A DNA stretch of 17,251 nt from Bacteroidales bacterium. Its GTDB lineage: Bacteria > Bacteroidota > Bacteroidia > Bacteroidales > UBA3663. Numbering within the stretch: the first letter of the stretch is position 1; every line of letters starts with the position of its first letter. Shown here in pieces: positions 1 to 8,560 of the stretch. The position numbers and the translations under genes are program-made. The stretch covers positions 1-17,251 of the forward strand of contig JAGBQS010000112.1 in assembly GCA_017632695.1 (NCBI GenBank), given 5' to 3'. The notes under the pieces were generated by a model. It saw nothing but the letters and a program-made list of their open reading frames with translations, was not told where the DNA came from and did not search any database.

Positions 1-846
1 ACGGAAGTCGTTAATGCTATTGCACTGAAGAACAGTTACACAACCGAGAGTGTTCTGAACGGCAACTGCATCACGCTGACGGTTGATGGCGGCTTTAAGG
101 CCGGAGGTGTGATTACGATTGCCGGTTTCTTCAACAATTCGGACGAAACCAAGCTGGCAGCTGCCGACATCTTTGTTCCCGGAACCGATGGTTCGTATAC
201 CGTTCTTTACACAACGGCTCAGATGATTAACGGCCGTACGGTGAACGACGATCCTGTTCAGGAAACCTATACCCTGACAGCCGATGCCGAGACCCTTTGC
301 ATCGGACGTAACGGTAACACGCAGACTAACATCACCTACATCGATGTAACCCGTCCTGCCGGAAGCGGCAGCAACGAAAGCGGTCTTTCGGGAACTCTTA
401 TCGAGTACGATAGATCTGCAGAACTCCCGGCTGGCGTTGCTATCAGCGGTTCAACGCAAATGGATCCGGACAAGAAGATTCACATGAATACGGAAGTCGT
501 TAATGCTATTGCACTGAAGAACAGTTACACAACCGAGAGTGTTCTGAACGGCAACTGCATCACGCTGACGGTTGATGGCGGCTTTAAGACTGGCGATGTG
601 ATTACGATTGCCGGTTTCTTCAATAATTCGGACGAAACCAAGCTGGCTGCTGCCGACATCTATGTTCCCGGTACCGACGGTTCTTACACTGTTCTTTACA
701 CAACGGCACAGATGATTAACGGCCGTACGGTGAACGACGATCCTGTTCAGGAATCCTATACCCTGACAGCCGATGCAGAGACCCTTTGTATCGGACGGAA
801 TGGCAACACTCAGACAAACATTGTCTATATCAAGGTGACTCGTTAA
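1..846 (+). CDS. Secreted-type protein with tandem 163-residue domains (5' end missing)
   Basis: The reading frame is open from the first base to the TAA at 844-846, so the start lies upstream of the window. The visible 281 residues hold one domain of about 119 residues (window residues 1-119), a linker (120-163) rich in Gly, Ser and Asp, and a second, near-identical copy (164-281). Each copy runs from TEVVNAIALKNSY to a C-terminal strand ending in VTR and alternates short hydrophobic stretches with polar loops, as expected for a beta-sandwich. No catalytic motif is recognisable. I do not recognise the family; a carbohydrate-binding or adhesion-like role is inferred only from the neighbouring pectate lyase and the repeat architecture. 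It ends 77 bases before the lyase gene on the same strand, with a hairpin between them. Certain: coding, partial, repeated. Uncertain: function. Confidence 0.85.
   Translation, partial: TEVVNAIALKNSYTTESVLNGNCITLTVDGGFKAGGVITIAGFFNNSDETKLAAADIFVPGTDGSYTVLYTTAQMINGRTVNDDPVQETYTLTADAETLCIGRNGNTQTNITYIDVTRPAGSGSNESGLSGTLIEYDRSAELPAGVAISGSTQMDPDKKIHMNTEVVNAIALKNSYTTESVLNGNCITLTVDGGFKTGDVITIAGFFNNSDETKLAAADIYVPGTDGSYTVLYTTAQMINGRTVNDDPVQESYTLTADAETLCIGRNGNTQTNIVYIKVTR
1..846 (+). repeat. In-frame direct repeat, period 489 bp
   Basis: Bases 1-357 recur at 490-846, an offset of exactly 489 bases (163 codons). Bases 1-99 and 490-588 are identical; from base 100 the copies differ at scattered, mostly synonymous positions and a few amino acids (for example AGG against TGD, F against Y, T against S). 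The part of copy one that precedes the window may extend the identical tract. Confidence 0.9.
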
Positions 847-865
847 TAGTCATGCATATTATCAT

Positions 866-899
866 GAATCCCGTTAGGTTTTAACACTTGGCGGGATTC
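866..899 (+). terminator. Hairpin between the repeat-domain gene and the lyase gene
   Basis: The arms GAATCCCG (866-873) and CGGGATTC (892-899) are perfect inverted repeats around an 18-base loop. No T tract follows, so it may be a weak terminator, an attenuator or an mRNA-processing hairpin. Its right arm covers the in-frame upstream ATG-less extension of the lyase frame that begins at 888, which argues for the later start at 924. Confidence 0.45.
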
Positions 900-923
900 T
901 ATGCTTATAAATCATTTTGTATT

Positions 924-2498
924 ATGAAAACGTTGTTGGCAACCTTATGGGTGGTGGTTTTTAGCTTCGGATGTTTGGTCGGAATTAACGCTCAGCAACT
1001 GGATGCATTCCGGGGAGCAGAGGGATTCGGCCGCTATGCAAACGGAGGTCGCGGCGGCAAGGTTTATCATGTAACCACCCTCGAGGATACAGAACACCAA
1101 GGTTCGCTTCGGTGGGCAGTCAAGCGCCAGGGACCCCGGACGATTGTATTCGATGTGGCGGGAACTATAGAACTGATCAAACCGCTCAAAATAACCCACG
1201 ATTCCATAACGATTGCGGGCCAGACAGCTCCCGGTGATGGCATTTGCCTGAAGAATTATCCGCTGGAGGTTCAGGCTTCGCATGTTATTATCCGGTTTAT
1301 CCGCTGCCGTTTGGGCTTCGACAAACCGGATCAGGAAGGCGATGCCATTTCGGCTTACAGCAAGACCAACGACTACCACGATGTCATTATCGACCATTGT
1401 TCAGCCTCCTGGTCTGTCGACGAATGCTTCTCAGCATACGGCATCCGGAATCTGACGGTTCAGTGGTGCTTTATCGAGGAAAGTCTGTTTAATTCGGGGC
1501 ATCACAAAGGCGCTCACGGCTTTGCAGGTCGGTGGGGCGGTGCCCCCGCTACGTTCCATCACAATCTGGTGGCTCATCATTCTTCGCGAGTACCCCGTCT
1601 GTGCGGATCGCGTTTCTCCAACGATGCAGCTGCCGAGAAAGTGGATATCCGTAATAATGTGTTCTACAACTGGGGCCCGACCAATGGCGGATATGGCGGC
1701 GATGGAGGTCAGTACAACTTCGTGAACAACTATTACAAACCGGGTCCCCGAACCATCCGGGGCAAGCAGATGGATCCGAAGACCAATAAGGAGAAGGAGG
1801 CTACCGAGGTGGTTTACCGCCTGTTCCAGCCCAATGGCGATCCGGGTGATTATGCGCAGGCCAAGGGTGTGTGGGGTAAGTTCTATATGAATGGAAACTT
1901 CATCGACACTTCGGTTGAAGGCATGACTCCGTCACAGATGTTCGCTTGCCTGAAGGTGAATCAGGACAATTACGAAGGTCTGATTCCTGGCGGATTGAAC
2001 GATGTGCCGTTGCCGGAAGGCGGAAAGAGTGCCCTGATCATGGACGAACCGTTCGATCCCGGTCAGATCCGGACACATTCGGCCGAAGTGGCTTATGCCA
2101 AAGTGCTGAATTTGGGCGGATGTTCCCTGCATCGTGACACCATCGACAGCCGGGTTGCCCTCGAGACATATCAGGGAACCTACACGTATCGTGGTTCGAC
2201 TTATAAAAAGAAGTATGTTGTCAACTCGAAGGGTGCTACCGATATCAACCTTTATTCCAAATACGGTATTATCGACAGCCCTTCGGATGTAGGCGGATGG
2301 CCGGTATTGACGGCTACCCCCGAGACGATGGCTTTGGTAAGTAAGGACGAGAACAACAATGGCATTCCCGACGATTGGGAAACCACTTATTTCGGGAAAC
2401 TGGTCGATGGAAATGCGCATGACCGGAACCCGAAAATGACCAATCTGGAAGTCTATCTGAACTGGCTGGTTTCCGATATCGTCAAGGCACAGCTGTAA
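924..2498 (+). CDS. Pectate lyase-like protein, polysaccharide lyase family 1 type
   Basis: Predicted to cleave pectic polysaccharide (homogalacturonan-type) by beta-elimination outside the cytoplasm. The 524-residue protein starts at ATG 924 in the context TATTATGAAA; the frame is open 36 bases further up, but that extension lies in a hairpin and precedes a good signal peptide (residues 1-23, cleavage expected after INA). The mature protein opens with AFRGAEGFG and GGRGG (28-45), then a right-handed beta-helix pattern: RTIVFDVAGTI (72-82), ITIAGQTAPGDG (95-106), IIRFIRCRLG (122-131). DHCSASWSVDE (157-167) and FHHN followed by SRVPRL (211-226) match the conserved core of PL1-type lyases; Arg222 or Arg225 is the likely catalytic base by family analogy. 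An acidic Asn-rich loop with GIPDDWE (about 475-486) resembles the calcium-binding C-terminal motif common in Bacteroidetes lyases. Exact specificity is not readable from sequence. Confidence 0.88.
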   Translation: MKTLLATLWVVVFSFGCLVGINAQQLDAFRGAEGFGRYANGGRGGKVYHVTTLEDTEHQGSLRWAVKRQGPRTIVFDVAGTIELIKPLKITHDSITIAGQTAPGDGICLKNYPLEVQASHVIIRFIRCRLGFDKPDQEGDAISAYSKTNDYHDVIIDHCSASWSVDECFSAYGIRNLTVQWCFIEESLFNSGHHKGAHGFAGRWGGAPATFHHNLVAHHSSRVPRLCGSRFSNDAAAEKVDIRNNVFYNWGPTNGGYGGDGGQYNFVNNYYKPGPRTIRGKQMDPKTNKEKEATEVVYRLFQPNGDPGDYAQAKGVWGKFYMNGNFIDTSVEGMTPSQMFACLKVNQDNYEGLIPGGLNDVPLPEGGKSALIMDEPFDPGQIRTHSAEVAYAKVLNLGGCSLHRDTIDSRVALETYQGTYTYRGSTYKKKYVVNSKGATDINLYSKYGIIDSPSDVGGWPVLTATPETMALVSKDENNNGIPDDWETTYFGKLVDGNAHDRNPKMTNLEVYLNWLVSDIVKAQL

Positions 2499-2521
2499 AG
2501 TTTTTTATCATTTTTCAACAT

Positions 2522-2558
2522 AGGACAACTGATATTGAGAAATCGGTTGTCCTTTTTC
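2522..2558 (+). terminator. Rho-independent terminator after the lyase gene
   Basis: AGGACAAC (2522-2529) pairs with GTTGTCCT (2546-2553), and the stem extends inward through one G-T wobble to about 12 pairs (to 2533 and 2542). The 3' arm runs into TTTTC. It lies 23 bases after the lyase stop codon and separates it from the first susC promoter. Confidence 0.8.
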
Positions 2559-2643
2559 TGTGCGTTATTCTCTTAATTGCCGTTAAATAAGTTTTAATTA
2601 TTCTAAATAATCGGCCGATTTCACATTTTTTATGTAAATTTAT

Positions 2644-2674
2644 TTTGGTATCTCTGAATTAGCCGGTAATTTTG
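2644..2674 (+). promoter_or_regulatory. Bacteroidetes-type promoter for the first susC/susD pair
   Basis: TTTG at 2644-2647 and TAATTTTG at 2667-2674 are separated by 19 bases, matching the -33 TTTG / -7 TAnnTTTG pattern of the primary Bacteroidetes sigma factor. The transcript would start around 2680, leaving a leader of roughly 95 bases before ATG 2777. Confidence 0.7.
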
Positions 2675-2750
2675 CACCGTCAATTTACAATATGGGAAAT
2701 CAAGTAGCTACAATCTGCCATTATGTATTATTGCATTTAATTATCATTTT

Positions 2751-2762
2751 TTACTAACTTAA
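2751..2762 (+). promoter_or_regulatory. Leader motif shared by both susC genes (copy 1)
   Basis: TTACTAACTTAA ends 14 bases before the susC start at 2777. The same 12 bases occur at 8561-8572, ending 13 bases before the second susC start. No Shine-Dalgarno sequence is present at either gene, so the element may mark the translation initiation region; that role is inferred. Confidence 0.35.
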
Positions 2763-2776
2763 CCTAATTAAAAAGC

Positions 2777-5700
2777 ATGAAGAGCTGTAGATCTAAGACA
2801 ATATGTCTTGGTAGGACAGTTGCGCTGTTTATTGCCATACTGGCAAATGGGACAGTAGCGTTTGCGCAGTCAAAGACTGTGACTGGTACAATTGTTGATG
2901 ACCTTGGTGAACCGGTTGTGGGTGCCAATGTCGTAATTGACGGTACTGCAACGGGTGTTACCACCGATTTGGACGGTAATTTTATTCTGAAAGAAGTACC
3001 GGAGAAAGCTGTTCTTAAAATTTCGTTTATCGGCTATGCCACCCAATCGGTTCCGGTGAATGGCAAAGCCAAAATTCAGGTAACCTTGAAGGAGGAAACC
3101 TCCGATCTTGACGAGGTTGTTGTGGTGGGTTACGGAGTCATGAAAAAACGTGATCTGACGGGGTCTGTAGCATCCATCAAGACCGGCGATATCCAGCAGG
3201 TTGCTGCGGCCAATGCATTGCAGGCCATGCAGGCTAAGGTTCCGGGTATGGATCTCCAGCAATCGAACGGTCAGGCAGGAGCCGGAGTATCCATCACGTT
3301 GCGCGGTCAGCGTTCCATATCGGCTACCAACAGCCCGCTTATCCTGGTCGACGGTGTTGAATACGGTTCAACGCTCGACATCCCGGCTTCGGACATCGAA
3401 AGTATGGATATTCTGAAGGATGCGGCATCGACAGCCATCTACGGAACCAAGGGAGCCAATGGTGTTATCATTATTACCACCAAACGGGGCAAAGCCGGTA
3501 AAACCCGTGTGGATCTGAATTCGTATTGGTCCTTCAACAGTCCGACATCGGTTGTCAAGGGTATGTATGGCAAAACCGAGGCTCAGCGTTTCCTGGATCG
3601 CGAGAATTATAAGGCGGATCTGGCTTCCGGCAACTGGGGGTCGTCCAATGTGTCTTATAGCGATGTTTTTGCCTCAACGGCTTTGGACGACGGTACCTTG
3701 CTGACCGATATTATCGGCGACGGCAGTTATACCGACTGGTACGATTATATTCTGCAGAATTCTACGACGCAGAACTATGAGTTGTCGGTGGCAGGAGGTA
3801 ACGAAAAAACGTCCGTAAAGCTTTCGCTGGCTGCCATGATTGATAACGGCGTGCTTAAGAACGACAAGATGAACCGTTATAACGGAGCCTTGAACCTTGA
3901 TCATTCCATCAATAAGAAACTGTCGGTGGGCGGAACCTTCAACTTTACGTATAAGTCGAACGATGCCCGCAACAGCAGCGTCTTCAATTCCGCCCGTAAG
4001 ATGACCTCCATCACACATGCCTATAATGAGGACGGAACCATCAACGAAACCCCCAATCCACTGTATACGGCACATGTCAACCCGCTGATGGACGAAGACG
4101 GCAACTATGTGAAGAATACCGAAACAATACGTTTCCGTGGCAGCAATTATGTACAGTTGGTTCCGATAAAGGGCTTGACCCTGAAGTCGCAATTCTCCGT
4201 CGATCGCAAGAACGTCCGGACAGGTTCGTATGCCGATTATGAATCGGTCGGCCGTTATCAGTCGCCGCATACGTCTTCCATTTCGAATGCCCAGTCTGCT
4301 TCCACCTCTTTCAACTGGCAGAATACGGCCAATTACTCGAAGACTTTTGGCAAACACGATTTCGGAATTATGCTGGGTCACGAAATGAATCAGGACGTGG
4401 ATGAGAACCTGAGCCTTTCGGGAACGGCAGGACAGGAGCATTACTACACCAGTACGTTCTACGACGTAAGTAAGATTTCGTCCGACTTAAGCTATTCTTC
4501 GGGTTATACCAAGACCTCCCTGTTGTCTTTCTTCGGCCGCGTGAACTATTCCTTTGCAAACAAGTATCTGCTTCAGGCTTCGGTACGTGGCGACGGATCT
4601 TCGGTTCTGGCTGAGGGTCACAAATGGGCCTCGTTCCCATCGGCAAGTGTAGGCTGGCGGATCATCGAAGAGGACTGGATGCGGGATTTGAACGAAGCAA
4701 TCCGTATGGATAACCTGAAACTGCGCCTGTCGTGGGGTGTAGCAGGCAATTCGGCTATTTCGGCTTACCAGACCTTGGCTACCGTCAGTGCTACCACGCC
4801 AAGTTCGTCAACCGATTTTATCCCCATGTCGATGGGTAACGAAGACCTGACGTGGGAGAAGACCTATTCAACCGATTTGGGTTTGGATTTCGGATTCTTC
4901 AATAACCGTTTGAACGGAAGCGTCGACTTGTATTGGACACGTACCACCGATTTGCTTTACTACCGTTCGGCGCCGGCCTCATCGGTATATACTTCTATTA
5001 TTTCGAATATCGGAGAGTCGAAGGGCAACGGTGTTGAGGTCGCTTTGAACGCTTTGGCGGTCAAGACTAAAAACTTCACTTGGGACATCAATGCCAGCTA
5101 TACCCATTCTGCCGACGAACTCGTCAAACTGGCCGATGGCCTGACTCAGAACATTGATGGAACCGATGCGCTGATAGTCGGACAGCCCCTGTCGATTTAC
5201 TACGATTATGAAGTGGGCAACTGTTGGGGCGTTGGCGAATACGACGCGTATGTAGAGGAGATGGCCGCCAAGGGTATCACGGTCGAATCGCCCGTTTCGG
5301 GTTATGGTACGCCGGGTACCATGAAGATTATCGATCGTAATCAGGATGGCGTGATTGATGATAACGACAAACGCGTATATAACCGTTCGCCTAAGCATAT
5401 TCTGGGATTGACCAATACATTTACTTATCGCGATTTCAGTCTGAGTGTACAAATGATGGCTCGTCTGGGCGGTTATATGTCGTACGATAAGAATAATGCC
5501 ATCGGTTTGGATGACGGCGATGCGAACTGGGCCGATGTCAGCTACTGGGTTTACGGAAAGAACGAGAATACTAAGTTCCCGTCACCTGGCACAACCGGCT
5601 ATTCGACCATTTATACCACATACAAGACTGCCCTTTTGTGGGAAAAGTCCGATTATTTCAAAATCAAGGACATTACGCTTGCCTATAACGTAAATCGCAA

Positions 5701-5860
5701 TTGGTTGCAGAAGGCACACATTGCCAATGCTAAGGTTTATGGTTCGCTCAAGAACTTCCTGACTTGGTCGAAGGTCGGGAACTATGATTCAGAACGAGGC
5801 GGAGCCATTTCCTTCCCGCTTCGCAAGCAGTTTGTATTGGGATTGAATCTTTCGTTTTAA
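2777..5860 (+). CDS. SusC/RagA-family TonB-linked outer membrane transporter (pair 1)
   Basis: An outer membrane beta-barrel that imports oligosaccharides delivered by its SusD partner, energised by TonB-ExbBD. The 1027-residue protein has a signal peptide (1-30, cleavage after AFA), a carboxypeptidase-regulatory-like beta domain (about 33-107, with GTIVDDLGEPVVGANV and GNF), a TonB-box-like stretch DEVVVVGYG (112-120), and a plug domain (about 121-240) ending in the family signature ILKDAASTAIYG and GANGVIIITTK. The rest is barrel, and the protein ends in Phe, typical of outer membrane barrels. ATG 2777 is chosen because it gives the signal peptide directly and lies 14 bases after the shared leader motif. 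It is followed after 20 bases by susD, presumably one transcript from the promoter at 2644-2674. Its N-terminal domain is a close paralog of the second susC here, while the barrels look much more diverged. The substrate is inferred to be pectic only from the lyase upstream. Confidence 0.95.
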   Translation: MKSCRSKTICLGRTVALFIAILANGTVAFAQSKTVTGTIVDDLGEPVVGANVVIDGTATGVTTDLDGNFILKEVPEKAVLKISFIGYATQSVPVNGKAKIQVTLKEETSDLDEVVVVGYGVMKKRDLTGSVASIKTGDIQQVAAANALQAMQAKVPGMDLQQSNGQAGAGVSITLRGQRSISATNSPLILVDGVEYGSTLDIPASDIESMDILKDAASTAIYGTKGANGVIIITTKRGKAGKTRVDLNSYWSFNSPTSVVKGMYGKTEAQRFLDRENYKADLASGNWGSSNVSYSDVFASTALDDGTLLTDIIGDGSYTDWYDYILQNSTTQNYELSVAGGNEKTSVKLSLAAMIDNGVLKNDKMNRYNGALNLDHSINKKLSVGGTFNFTYKSNDARNSSVFNSARKMTSITHAYNEDGTINETPNPLYTAHVNPLMDEDGNYVKNTETIRFRGSNYVQLVPIKGLTLKSQFSVDRKNVRTGSYADYESVGRYQSPHTSSISNAQSASTSFNWQNTANYSKTFGKHDFGIMLGHEMNQDVDENLSLSGTAGQEHYYTSTFYDVSKISSDLSYSSGYTKTSLLSFFGRVNYSFANKYLLQASVRGDGSSVLAEGHKWASFPSASVGWRIIEEDWMRDLNEAIRMDNLKLRLSWGVAGNSAISAYQTLATVSATTPSSSTDFIPMSMGNEDLTWEKTYSTDLGLDFGFFNNRLNGSVDLYWTRTTDLLYYRSAPASSVYTSIISNIGESKGNGVEVALNALAVKTKNFTWDINASYTHSADELVKLADGLTQNIDGTDALIVGQPLSIYYDYEVGNCWGVGEYDAYVEEMAAKGITVESPVSGYGTPGTMKIIDRNQDGVIDDNDKRVYNRSPKHILGLTNTFTYRDFSLSVQMMARLGGYMSYDKNNAIGLDDGDANWADVSYWVYGKNENTKFPSPGTTGYSTIYTTYKTALLWEKSDYFKIKDITLAYNVNRNWLQKAHIANAKVYGSLKNFLTWSKVGNYDSERGGAISFPLRKQFVLGLNLSF

Positions 5861-5880
5861 TTAATCATCGGACTTCTATT

Positions 5881-8010
5881 ATGAAAAAGATATTTTGTAG
5901 TATAACGGTAGCTGCCGTTTTGGTTGTTGCTACCTCCTGCTCCGACTTCCTGGAGGAGGATAATAAGACCAGTGAATCGGCAGAACTGGCCTATTCGACC
6001 GAAACCGGTATTGCCGGATTGGTCAATTCGTGCTATGCCTTTACCCGTGGCTGGTGGGGCAAAGAGGCCGGGTTGGGTCTTACCGAAGCAGGTACGGATC
6101 TCTTCCTGGCAGGTTACGACAACAAGCAGAAATCGTTGGTGAAATACAACTTTACGGCAACGTCTCTGGATGGCAATACTTCCGATGACCCGTGTCTGGA
6201 TCATTATTGGGAACTTTTCTATTGTGCCGTCGACGTATGCAACAATGCTTTGTATTATATTGACAGGAACGATATCATATCCGATGAGACAAAGGCTCAG
6301 TATCGGGGCGAGGTCTATTTCCTGCGTGCACTTTATTACTTGCAGATGGTAGCGACCTGGGGACCGATACCTTATAACAGCGAGCGGATTACCTCTGTTT
6401 CCACTACGCCTACCCGTATGCCTGAGGCCGAAGTGTATAAGAATATCCTGGCCGACATCGAATTGTCGCTGACAAACTTCAAAGAGGCCAACTTCACCAG
6501 CAAGACCGCCCACGGAGGCTTGAAGGCCAAGGCAACGTACTATGCAGCACAGGCTCTCAAGGCGCGTACGGCCCTGTATGCTGCCTCCTGGTTGGGCGCC
6601 GATGCCGTTGAAGGGTACAGCAATCTGTACACTACGGCAAAAGAGGCGGCACAGGATGTCATCAACAATGCGGGAGCCTCGTTCTATGCCCGTTATTCAG
6701 ATGTATGGAACCTGAACAACGAGGCTGTTCAGGATAACAGCGAGGCCATTTGGGGTGTTTACTATAATAACGAGTTGTCGACCGATAACTGCATCCCGTA
6801 TCGGTATAAAACCGACGATGACGGTGATCATCTGAAATATAACTCCCTGATTACCCGTACCGGCTATAGCCGTGGAGGCTCTGCCATGAACCTGATGTTC
6901 GTTTCCATGTGGAGCAACGGCGTGAAGCAGGACGGATTGGGCGGTAACAGCACCAAGAGCAACAACCTGTTTGTACGTGTGCTGGGCTCCAGTACATCGT
7001 ATGTGGTCAGTGCCAAGACCGGCAACAACGTTACTGTCGATAAGTATTATTCTCCGTATGGCCGAGGTTTTACACGATACTTGCCGTCTTTGTATCTGTG
7101 GCGGGAACTGGAAACGGTCCGTGCTACCGACCAGCGTGCCGATGGAACTTTGCTGACACATTACAATTGTCCGGCAGACCTGGAAGACAATGCAGCTGCC
7201 TACTATCCGAATATGGGCGAGCACATGACCGATCCGGAAGTTGCGTATGAGACGGACGGTAACTACTTTAATGCCGGCGATACGGCCATCTATTATTCTG
7301 TTTTGGATGGCGATACGGAAGAAGGCAAGGCTTTGCAGGCATACGCTACTGGCCGTTACCGTCTGCAATTCGCTTCTGGTGGTGATATTCCGGTTTATTC
7401 TTCGGGCGATGTGGCAACAGCCGTCCCGACAGAAACAGCCAAGGCCGTATCGGCTGTTTATGGCGATGCCCGTTACAACAATGTGAATGTGGGTGGTTGG
7501 AAATCTTATCCCGGTATCAAGAAGTTTCTCGACGATCAGTATAACGAGTCCTATCCTACGCACGATATCACTTACAGGGATGCGATTGTTTTCCGTCTGC
7601 CGGAAATGTATCTGATTGTTGCCGAGTGTCAGCTGGCAAGCGGCGATGCTTCCGCTGCGCTTTCAACGTTGAACATCCTGCGTTCGGCACGTGCCGTATC
7701 GGGTACGGATAACAGTTTGTCCGGGACCCCCGACATCAATACGATTCTTCATGAACGTGCCCTTGAACTTTGTGGCGAACAGCAGCGGTGGTTCGATTTG
7801 AAACGCACGCACAAACTGATTGAGTATGTTCAGGCACGCAACGGTCAGGCTTCGGCAAATATTGAACTGCGTCATTATTATCGGCCTATTCCGGAAGCCC
7901 AGATGGAGGCTTGTACCAATGTGGTTTCGGCATCTGCTTCCCAGAACTCCGATGGTGTTCTTAACTATTCTGCCGAACAGGAAGGATTCTGGCAGAATCC
8001 CGGTTGGTAA
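5881..8010 (+). CDS. SusD/RagB-family surface glycan-binding lipoprotein (pair 1)
   Basis: Partner of the SusC upstream: a lipid-anchored lid on the transporter that captures oligosaccharide at the cell surface. The 709-residue protein starts with a lipoprotein signal, with lipobox ATSC (Cys20) followed by SDFLEED, an acidic stretch like the Bacteroidetes surface-export signal. The N-terminal half is the helical TPR-like SusD scaffold, with a YFLRALYYLQMVATWGPIP segment near residues 140-160. The C-terminal signature ERALELCGEQQRWFDLKRT (about 625-643) is typical of the family. It is longer than many SusD proteins (often about 500-600 residues), which suggests extra binding-side insertions. 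ATG 5881 lies in the TATTATGAAA context, 20 bases after susC. A strong terminator follows at 8044. Confidence 0.94.
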   Translation: MKKIFCSITVAAVLVVATSCSDFLEEDNKTSESAELAYSTETGIAGLVNSCYAFTRGWWGKEAGLGLTEAGTDLFLAGYDNKQKSLVKYNFTATSLDGNTSDDPCLDHYWELFYCAVDVCNNALYYIDRNDIISDETKAQYRGEVYFLRALYYLQMVATWGPIPYNSERITSVSTTPTRMPEAEVYKNILADIELSLTNFKEANFTSKTAHGGLKAKATYYAAQALKARTALYAASWLGADAVEGYSNLYTTAKEAAQDVINNAGASFYARYSDVWNLNNEAVQDNSEAIWGVYYNNELSTDNCIPYRYKTDDDGDHLKYNSLITRTGYSRGGSAMNLMFVSMWSNGVKQDGLGGNSTKSNNLFVRVLGSSTSYVVSAKTGNNVTVDKYYSPYGRGFTRYLPSLYLWRELETVRATDQRADGTLLTHYNCPADLEDNAAAYYPNMGEHMTDPEVAYETDGNYFNAGDTAIYYSVLDGDTEEGKALQAYATGRYRLQFASGGDIPVYSSGDVATAVPTETAKAVSAVYGDARYNNVNVGGWKSYPGIKKFLDDQYNESYPTHDITYRDAIVFRLPEMYLIVAECQLASGDASAALSTLNILRSARAVSGTDNSLSGTPDINTILHERALELCGEQQRWFDLKRTHKLIEYVQARNGQASANIELRHYYRPIPEAQMEACTNVVSASASQNSDGVLNYSAEQEGFWQNPGW

Positions 8011-8043
8011 TTACCGTTTCATCTTCTTGTTTTATAAAGTGTG

Positions 8044-8080
8044 TCCCGAAAGGAGTTTTGGCTTCTTTCGGGATTTATTT
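8044..8080 (+). terminator. Rho-independent terminator after susC/susD pair 1
   Basis: TCCCGAAAG (8044-8052) and CTTTCGGGA (8065-8073) are perfect inverted repeats, extended inward by three more pairs (one G-T) to a six-base loop TTTTGG. TTTATTTG follows. It sits 33 bases after the susD stop codon and directly precedes the 41-base repeat array. Confidence 0.85.
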
Positions 8081-8268
8081 GTTCATTCCGCTTTTTTCGA
8101 AAACTACCATAAAATTTTATGGTTCATTTCGCCTTTTTCGAAAGCTACTATAAAACTTTATAGTTCGTTTCGCACTTTTCGAAAGCTACCATAAAATTTT
8201 ATAGTTCGTTTTGCGCGAGGAAAAAGCTACTATAAAAAATTATAGTTCATTTTGCGCGAGGAAAAAGC
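8081..8268 (+). repeat. 41-bp tandem repeat with a palindrome in each full unit
   Basis: Four full units of exactly 41 bases start at 8081, 8122, 8163 and 8204; a fifth, partial unit (8245-8268) keeps the first 24 bases and loses the rest. Every full unit carries an 18-base palindromic core at the same offset: 8106-8123, 8147-8164, 8188-8205 and 8229-8246. The first is perfect (ACCATAAAATTTTATGGT). The second and fourth change both arms together (ACTATAA...TTATAGT), and the third has one arm changed. The 5' part of the unit drifts from a TTTTTCGAAA form (units 1-3) to GCGCGAGGAAAAAG (units 4-5). The remaining 8269-8443 is AT-rich and shows nothing I can name. Confidence 0.88.
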
Positions 8269-8443
8269 AGCTAAAAAGATTCGGACCAGCTTTCCGTTGT
8301 GTTTTTGGCAGCTCAAACAGGCAGTAAGTTCCTAAATTCCGCGGATTTATTAACAATCTTTGTACTTTTGGGCTAAAAAAACGGTAGAAATCGGTTGCAA
8401 ACGGCAAAAAATAGACAAATTTTCACATTTTTTTATAATATTT

Positions 8444-8475
8444 TTTGGAAGTATTGAAAAAACTCTCTAATTTTG
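8444..8475 (+). promoter_or_regulatory. Bacteroidetes-type promoter for the second susC/susD pair
   Basis: TTTG (8444-8447) and TAATTTTG (8468-8475) are separated by 20 bases, the -33/-7 arrangement also seen before the first susC. The predicted leader is about 105 bases long. The 41-base repeat array ends about 175 bases upstream. Confidence 0.7.
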
Positions 8476-8560
8476 CCGCGTCCAAATAGCAAATTTTGTC
8501 CGTTTGAACACATTTTAATATTACGTAAACTGAAGTTTGACATTCTATAATACTTTTTAA

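Noticed and set aside
888..923. Earlier start for the lyase gene
   Set aside because: The extra 12 codons lie partly in a hairpin and would put a non-signal segment ahead of a normal signal peptide beginning at 924.
974..976. Lipoprotein signal for the pectate lyase (Cys17 in SFGC)
   Set aside because: The residues before Cys17 are a poor lipobox, and a good signal peptidase I site (INA before QQ) follows at 21-23. I favour a secreted or periplasmic protein but cannot exclude lipidation.
2692..2757. 21-codon upstream open frame in the first susC leader
   Set aside because: It begins with ATG soon after the predicted transcription start and ends 19 bases before susC, but its product is AT-rich noise in character, it has no counterpart in the second susC leader, and nothing else supports translation.
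3674..4441. Minus-strand open frames inside susC and susD genes (for example here and at 6697-7563)
   Set aside because: They overlap strongly supported family members on the plus strand, have no recognisable domains and no promoter or start context.
8081..8268. CRISPR array
   Set aside because: The 41-base units are directly adjacent with no unique spacers, and no cas gene is in the window.
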